This document shows, in pieces, positions 56,849 through 64,000 of a DNA stretch of 64,000 bases. Source of the DNA: Lathyrus oleraceus. Taxonomy: Eukaryota; Streptophyta; Magnoliopsida; Fabales; Fabaceae. Under the pieces are notes generated by a model. It saw only the letters and a list, made by a program, of their open reading frames with translations, ran no database searches and was not told the DNA's origin. The stretch is from contig NC_066583.1 of the NCBI RefSeq assembly GCF_024323335.1, forward strand, positions 362,453,877 through 362,517,876, given 5' to 3'. Each line of letters begins with the position of its first letter. The first letter of the stretch is position 1. The position numbers were made by a program, and so were the translations under genes.

Positions 56849-59800
56849 TGTCATACCCCAATTTTGTCCGGGCATATTTAAATTTTTGTAAAATTGATTT
56901 CATTTTTAATTTGCATCATATGCACAACATGACATGCATTCCATCATGAATAATAATTAAAATATTAGTCAGAATAAATTTATTGAAAATACAGAAAAAT
57001 CGGTTGAATCATTTCTCAAGAACATGCACAAATTAGCAGGTAAAAAGTTTCAAAATTAAAATTACAGACACCAGCACTATTAATCTACGGTTCACGTAGT
57101 TTAAACTGGTGTGCTTGTTGTTTATTTTTTTAAAGCTGGTATTCACACTCCCTACAAGTTTCCTCTCTCATAAAAGGTTCTCTCACAAGACTGTTAAAAG
57201 GAGAAAAGAAAGAAATAAAAAGAGAGGAACAAGACTGTTCCTCTTCGTCCTCAACCACACACTCTCTTCTTCTTCTTCCAACACACAACCTCTCATCTTC
57301 ACAAAACTCCAAAACAAAACCTACTTCGCCGGCCGTCCTTCACCAACCGCCGAAGACCTCTCTTCCTTCCGTCAACGGAGCCGCAACCCACACAGAACTT
57401 TTTCCGGCGACTACCGCTCATCACCAACAACCTTCTTCCTCACGGACAAACAAAACCCATTACTACCTTGGCCCTCATTTTCCTCCACCTTCTCCTACTT
57501 CCATCAAACAACAACATTAGCATAATTTTTCTACTACTACAAATTCGACACCTTCATCATCACCTCCTCCAAAGACTTCATTCAACATTGTAGTAGACAC
57601 CGTCAAATCGTCGATCAGTAGTTTCTTTCCTTTTGATTGATTGATTATCGTGTTTCGTTTGTGATGCTTGGTTCACGTTTATGATCGTAGCGCATGAGTT
57701 CGATTTAAGTTTTCGTCTCTCTCCACGAGTGAGAAGAACATTGGATCTAGTTTGGTTTTTCTTTATTCTCAGTTTTAATGGCTTTTGTTATGTGGCTTTG
57801 TTTTAAGTTTCATACACCATTGAAAATATAGGAAAAACGTGTGTGGAGAGATAGAGGAGTAAATGTTTTATTTTTTTATTTTCCAATTTCCTTTTTAATT
57901 ATTGTTAATTGAATGCAGTTTAAAAAGTGAAAATTATTTTATAATTCTTTTAACTCATTTTATTATGTGTCATTACTGAAAATTTGAACTTAGGATTAAA
58001 AATTAGTTTGATCTTTAGAGTTCATTAGCCAATTTTTACCCTGCAATATAAATAAGTTTATGATGTTGTAATAATTTGGGATTGTTGTTGCTTTCATTCT
58101 ACAGTTCTTATTGAACCTGTTGTACATACATTTTCACCTTTAAATTATTACGTACATAGTTTAGTTAAGGACAAATTGATAAGAATGAAAATGGTTATTT
58201 GAAAATAGTTGTAGACATGCTATCATTGCTGTTTCTTTGTGGTTTCTATCCTAAATCACTGTAATAATATCATGGCTATGTAAATAATCATAATTTTGTA
58301 CTTTTTATGTATCTTGATTGTGGGTCGGTTTCGGTTTTGTTTCCATTGCTGCATTTGGAAGCGGTAGTTTTCTTGGGTCTGTGAAGATATGTTTAAACTT
58401 TGATTTCTTTTTTCTATTAATTGTTTAGATTTTTAAAATCTCATATTATTTTGGTCATTAAAGTGTTTGATTTCACATTATTATTCAAGTTTCCTCTTGT
58501 TCAAATACCAAACAGGGAGATAGTTGGTTTTCTCTAAAAAAAAAGGAAAAAGATATGGTGTTGCATTCTAATTAAAGTTTAAAGTTCTCTTTTTTCTACT
58601 CAAATGAAATTCAGCAATGCAAAATGAATGAATATTGTAGAATCCAAGTTCTAAACTTTAAAATTTAGTTGTAGAAGGCATTGGCTTTAATGTTAATTCT
58701 CCACATTTTTTAACCTCAAGTTTGTATGGTGGTATGATGATATCTAAATGTGAAAGGTGACGACTACATGGGTAGTATAAGAAAGGATCCAACATTTGTT
58801 TATATAATGGCTGTAGCTGGATCACATTGGTAGTCTCTATGTGTGATTTTGTTTTTTGTTGTTGTTTTCATTACATTATATGAATCATATTAAATCTTTT
58901 AATTTTAATTAAAATTAATTAATTAAATTTTTATTAGTTACTTAATTTGGATTAAATAATTTTAATTAACTTAGTTATTTGATTTAATTCAATAATTTTG
59001 ATATTTAATTTTAATTAGTTCAATTAATCGACTTAGCCGAATTTTAATAAATTAATTTTGAGGATTAAAAGTTGATCTATTTTTTCATTATCATTTCATA
59101 ATACAAACTCAATTCTATTCCATTTCCAAACCATCAAAATCGCACAATTCTCGATTCAATATCGAAACCATTTTCATACCCTTGTAAGTCGATCGCTTTT
59201 AAAGCATCGCCATCAACCTCACATAGCTTACTCTTGGGCTTTCTTACAATGAGACCTATTCGATTTTAATTAATCGAGTAGATGATTGATACACCAATAA
59301 TAACCCAGTTTATTTGCAAACACAATTTAAAACCTCGATCCAACATCGAGTATTTTTATTCAAATTAAATTAAAATACCTAATCACAATTAAATGCCATT
59401 TCATTTCTAAATGAAAAGGGGGATGGTTTTGAGTTTTCAACTCCTCTTCTCGATTATTCGAATACGAGTTCTCTTACTCGATTAATCGAATAGTCATCAT
59501 TTCTAATCCCCTTAAGAACCAATAAATCAAACTATTCCATAATAACAAAACGAAAAGGGAGATGACTTTGAGTCTTCAATTTTTCTCCTCGATTATTTGA
59601 ATACAAGTTCTCTTACTTGGTCAGTCAAATAATTGTCGTTCCTCTACAAACTTCCAAACCCCGATTAAATCAAAACATTTTCATAATAAAAAAAATGAAA
59701 ATGGAGATGACTTTGAGTTTTCAACTTCACTTCTCAATTGGACGAATACGAGTTCTCTTACTCGGTCAGTTGAACAATTGAAATTTTCCCGCAAATACAA

Positions 59801-61024
59801 CTTAATCAAATCGCTTTCTTAACTATACAAAAAGGGAGGTGGTTTTGAGCTTTCAACTCCTCTTCTCAAATGCTTGGATATGAGTTGTTTTACTCAGTTA
59901 TTCAAGTACTTGTCGTTCATTTTAAAAATACATCCACCATATACAACCTTATTTTCATAAATAATCAGATGAAACAGAAAGCGGTCTAGAGTTTTCTATT
60001 CCTCTTCCCGATTATTAGGATACGAGTTGTCTTACTCGATTATCCGAGTATTCGTCATCCGTTCAAAACACTTTAATTATTATCAAATCCTTTCTATAAT
60101 TAAGGATGAAAAAGAAAGTGGTCTAGAGTCTTTTATTCCTCTTCCCGATTATTAGGATACGAGTTGTCTTACTCGATTATCCGAGTATTCGTCATCCATT
60201 CAAAAATGCCTTAATTATTATCAACTCCTTTCTATAATTAAGGATGAAAAAGAAAGTGGTCTAGAGTCTTCTATTCCCTTTCCCGACTGTTAGGATACGA
60301 GTTGTCTTACTTGAATATCCGAGTAATCGTCATCCAACAAGATGTCTCAACACATCAAATATATATCTTCCGCGCCCCGTGCGATCAAAACATCTTAATC
60401 AATCAAAACATCCAACATATTAATCCAATTTGTCACCCTCGTGTGACCAAAACTATTTTCATAAAGAACACCATTTAATCCTTTCTAATGCGCATAACAA
60501 ACTAGTGCTTAAGCCTCCGCCGAAAGTAGACAAGCCAACGTTTAGCCTTTAGAACGAGATCTAAACAGCTGTTCACTAAAAGACACCAACCAACCGTAGT
60601 TCTCCGAACTACGAATGCTCTGATTTCCTTATTTAAGGATACGCAGGCAGGAGATTGATGTATCTTCGCGAGCACACTAATAAAAAACCTCCCCTTTCCC
60701 TTTCCGAGGTTCCCATCTATTTCAATTTCAAATATTTTATAACCCAAAGATAACAAACAAACATAAATTAACACTCGAAACACACATTAGAACTAAAAGG
60801 TTCCCGTTGAGTACAACAGACGTAAGGGGTGCTAATACCTTCCCCTTACGTAATACACTCCCGAACCCGAATATGGTTGCGACGACCATTATTCCATTTT
60901 CTAAAGGTTTTATCGATATTTTCCTATCCCTTCATTGGGATAAATAAAGTTCGGTCGCGACTCTGTTCGAACATTAAATTTTTCCGCGACCATCGCGAGG
61001 AATCGTATTTTTCGAGATGCGACA
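56849..61024 (+). mobile_element. Solo LTR of an Ogre/Tat-like element (solo-G, 4,176 bp)
   Basis: Starts TGTCATACCCCAATTTTG and ends TTCGAGATGCGACA, closely resembling the Ogre-D LTR end GGATGCGACA. There is no internal domain and no second LTR, and a perfect 5-bp CATAT duplication flanks it, so it is a solo LTR left by LTR-LTR recombination. A TATA-like CATAAAAGG at about 57170 is followed by a pyrimidine-rich leader. Seven tandem repeats occupy 59413-60345. The 138-codon frame at 57109-57525 lies in this leader and shows no domain. Confidence 0.88.
59413..60345. repeat. Seven tandem copies of a 130-145 bp repeat inside solo-G
   Basis: Units begin GAAAAGGG-like at about 59413, 59552, 59697, 59829, 59971, 60108 and 60245. 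Each contains GAT/GTC..TAGAGT or TTTGAGT, CTTCTCGATTATT..GGATACGAGTT and TTACTCG. The last three copies are most alike, suggesting recent amplification at that end. Confidence 0.9.
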
Positions 61025-61029
61025 CATAT
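61025..61029. repeat. Target site duplication CATAT, right copy
   Basis: Directly follows the CA end of solo-G and restores the gypsy-F LTR sequence CATGCACCGACAAC. Confidence 0.95.
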
Positions 61030-61684
61030 CATGCACCGACAACTACTCAGGTACCCGATTTTTTGTACTCCAAAGGAGTACATACACAAAAAAATGGGGG
61101 GTGATAAATACATTAATATAATTAATCAGTGCATAACATGTTAAGGATAATCTTCATGCGTAATACATCACAATCATTCACAATCCACATTATCACCACA
61201 CGATATAATGAAAATATAACGAGACTCCATAACTTGATCCAATGCATGTGGTACCAATTGTTTATCAATGGCTCATCATACAAACCCGATTCCCCCTTCA
61301 GAATCCCGAACTTCCCCTTCAAATTTTCAGATAAGTTTAACATTCCCCTTCGAACTTAAACTTATCTCCACCAACTCAACAATTTATGAATGCATGGCAT
61401 GATAAAAAATGAAACTGACATACTTATCATTATTCATGTCGTGATCCAAAGTCGATCACACAACTACAACCATGCACAACATAATCCACCCTTCTGGATT
61501 ATCACAATTACAGGTGAACAAACAATTTAAATGATTTACCATGTCACAACAATTTACCGATACGAACTTCGTTATGATTTATTCTAACACACGCAAATAT
61601 TATAATACATCGTGGTCCACCATTGATCACTCAATACACTTATCTAATACGTAATCCACTCTTCTGGACTACCACTAACGTCAT

Positions 61685-61719
<35 letters not shown>

Positions 61720-62799
61720 AATCATTCGTGACAAAACGATTAAATGACCCATACAGACTTCATTCATATCCATCATATTTTTACACTTCCTTCCACCTAT
61801 TGTAGCCCTCTGATAAATCCATTATAATGATTTCCCCTGAATCAAAATTGTATTACTCCCTCTTAGCTAACCAACACACTAAATCCCACCTTAAAACGTG
61901 ACACGAGTCAAAGGTTATGACTAAAATCGTACAAAGGATTTTTAAAAAATGATGTTGTTTGGAAGGACTAAAACAATACGAATCCAACACATCCCAAACC
62001 CCAATTTCCATCCTATAAACATCTCTCACAATTTTTTAAGGATTTTCATCATCAACCATGTACATATATCAATAATTCATTCACCAAACACCGACACATC
62101 ATCCCTTTATAATTACTCATAACTTATTCATCATGTTCATACCCCAAAACCCTTATTCCATGATCATGACAGAAAAATTCGACAAGCATCATCACATTAA
62201 ATTCATACAACAATCAAGGATTTATATATAATAATCACAACCTAATCATCTCATCATACAAACATTGTAAACCACCAAGAATTTCAATAAAAAATATGAT
62301 AAAGAGTAAACCTAAGAGGGAAGGACCCCTCACTACCCTCTCATGGATATACACCCTTATAAAAATGATTTTTCTCTCCCCTTACCTTAGATTGTTAAAC
62401 TCCAATTCTTAACAATGATGATTTTATTGATCCTCCTAGCTTTTTCTCTTCTCTTCCTAGTTCTCCTTTCCCCAGTTTTCACGTATTCTATAACTTTCCA
62501 TCTTCTCACTTCCAATTTTCTTATAACAACCAAATTTTCTATTTTTATTTAAAATCTAATATTATTATTTTATTAAATCTAAACTAAATATTTATTTTAA
62601 TAAATCCAAATCAAATATTTATTTTAATATATCACTTTAACAATAATAATTAAAATATTAATTATTAATATTATTTATATAAATCATCCTAATTAAATAA
62701 TAGTAACAACCACTACTTCTTCCATCATTCCCATATCTCTACCTTTTTGCTCACACACCCCAAACATTTTAAATTCAAATTTTTAAGTTTGTTGTACTA
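61030..62799 (-). repeat. 5' LTR of gypsy-F, second segment, cut by element H
   Basis: Aligns with 50147 to about 51903; it contains a (CA)n run at 61688-61719 absent from the other LTR. On the element strand the TATA box TTATATATAAA is at 62221-62231. The alignment stops at GTTGTACTA, where H begins. Confidence 0.9.
62221..62231 (-). promoter_or_regulatory. Putative TATA box of the gypsy-F 5' LTR
   Basis: TTATATATAAA on the element strand, conserved in both LTRs, followed by a long R-U5. Confidence 0.4.
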
Positions 62800-63924
62800 T
62801 GTAACACCTCAAATTCAATTGACTAATTTAAATTAATTTAGTTGCATTTTATTTAATTATTAAGTATCTTATATTCTTTTAATTATATAATTGGTGAAAA
62901 CACATTTGTTATGTGTGGGTGTTGGTGAGTGTATAGATAACGTGGAGAGTATTTAAATTTTAATGAATTTTAAATAATTAAAATAAGAAAAATAATTAGA
63001 ATTATTAATAAATAAAATAAAATTGGAGTTAGTAGGAGGAGTGATGGTATTAGGGAGAAAATAAGGATAAGTTAAGGATTAAAAGGGAAGAGCCTAATTA
63101 AAAAGAATGACGTGTTTGAATAAAATAGGGATTTGGAGAACCTTAAAGTATCAATAATATTTTTGGAAGTTGGAGCAAAAAAGGTAAAATTGGCTAGAGA
63201 TAGAAGAAGATGAATACAAGAGAGAATTGCATCAATGTGTTTTTCTAATGGGTGTTAAAACATGAGTGGTAGATTAGGAAAACAAGTGATAGTGTTTGGA
63301 AAGTGGGAAAGAGAATTATTAGTTCTACAAATCGATGTCTCCACTTAAGTTAATAATCTACAGTAGCTAAACCATGGCTTTGTGAATTGTGTTCACGTGT
63401 AGTACACAACAAGCAAATCAAAATAAAATTTAGGAGTTAATTAAATAAATCTCTTTATCTATGTGATACCTTGACAAATCAATCTTAGATAAGCCAATCT
63501 TTCTATATGTTCACGTGATAGTCATGACATGAGGGTAAGGTTACTATGCAAAGAGAAAAAAGGGTAATACCACTCTAAATATTATGTCATTTTCTCTCTA
63601 AATAAAGTGTGTATGTATGGAATCATGTGCTGAATAATTATTGATACTAAATTATGGGTGTGTTCTATATAATAAGGTGTATCATATATATATTTTTGAA
63701 ACTGTATGCGCTACAGTAAACAATTTGGGTTACAATCATTACGTTAATTATACGGCAGGGCTATGAGATTTTATGTATCATAACATGGCTCTGTGTTACC
63801 ACTTAAGTTAAGTAGAACTAATTTATTAATAAAGATAGTGAGAACTTAGGAATATTATAGAAAGATAAATTGGAAGATAATAGAAAGAACCAAAATTTGA
63901 AGAACTAATATACCACAAACTATG

Positions 63925-64000
<76 letters not shown>
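62800..64000 (+). mobile_element. Start of another LTR element (H), running off the window
   Basis: Begins TGTAACACCTCAAATTC, a typical gypsy LTR start (the Ogre-D LTR begins TGTAACACCTCAAAATT), exactly where gypsy-F LTR similarity ends. No coding region is visible in 1.2 kb. It ends in an AT microsatellite at the window edge. Orientation is inferred from the TGTAACACC start; the end and target duplication are outside. Confidence 0.6.
63929..64000. repeat. (AT)n microsatellite, continues beyond the window
   Basis: At least 36 AT units to the last base. Confidence 0.98.

Larger units (their letters stand above)
49815..62799 (-). mobile_element. Ty3/gypsy element gypsy-F (chromovirus-like), itself interrupted
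   Basis: Minus strand. 3' LTR 49815-52000; coding 52121-56390; PBS 56507-56518; 5' LTR from 56522, interrupted by solo-G (56849-61024) and cut at 62799 by element H, about 95-100 bp before its end. The early parts of the two LTRs differ by roughly 5%. The coding region has frameshifts between gag, protease, RT and RNase H. The domain set (RVP_2-like protease, FIDDILIY box, HPQTNGQTERTIQ) suggests a Tekay/Del-type gypsy; the clade is tentative. It is inserted in the copia-C RT gene. Confidence 0.92.

Noticed and set aside
57109..57525. 138-codon open frame
   Set aside because: It lies in the pyrimidine-rich leader of solo-G, has Ser/Thr/Phe-rich low complexity and no recognisable domain.

Overview
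Plant nuclear DNA made almost entirely of LTR retrotransposons. Reasons: Ty1/copia and Ty3/gypsy gag-pol remnants with plant-type motifs, primer binding sites (PBS) for initiator-Met and probably Arg tRNA, AT-rich spacers, long GT/GA microsatellites, and Ogre/Tat-like LTRs of 4-5 kb. The last point suggests a large-genome legume (pea/vetch/lentil type); that is inference. I found no convincing host gene, rRNA, tRNA gene or CRISPR array.

Layout. (1) 1-4691: a + strand copia element (copia-1) with nearly identical LTRs; its frame is broken by one frameshift and five in-frame stops. (2) 4692-5781: AT-rich spacer, a doubtful micro-ORF, and a TRIM-like mini LTR remnant. (3) 5782-22516: a minus-strand copia element (copia-A) nested in an older LTR of its own family, then a second copy (copia-B) of the same locus. 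The junction is a GA microsatellite, so the locus was tandemly duplicated with a period of about 9.19 kb. (4) 22517-25932: a copia fragment, unclassified DNA and an Athila-like gypsy relic. (5) 25933-49814: an old SIRE/Maximus-like copia element (copia-C, + strand), split in its gag by an 18.6 kb Ogre-like gypsy element (Ogre-D, minus strand, 27920-46558) with two almost identical 4.97 kb LTRs and a perfect CCATG target duplication. (6) 49815-62799: a minus-strand gypsy element (gypsy-F) inserted in the reverse transcriptase of copia-C; its right LTR is interrupted by a 4.18 kb solo Ogre-type LTR (solo-G, CATAT target duplication) and cut at 62800 by the start of another LTR (H) that runs off the window.

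Order of events. Copia-C is older than gypsy-F; solo-G and H came after gypsy-F. Ogre-D is the youngest by LTR identity (about 15 differences seen in 4.97 kb). Copia-A inserted first; its locus was duplicated later.

Function. No element encodes a complete set of working proteins. Ogre-D keeps an open 570-codon gag, but its protease is not recognisable and its reverse transcriptase and integrase carry large deletions. Its recent insertion therefore suggests mobilisation in trans. The most unusual signals are Ogre-D's tRNA-end-like motif clusters and tandem repeats, the microsatellite-bounded duplication, and palindromic repeats upstream of the TATA box in the copia-C LTR.
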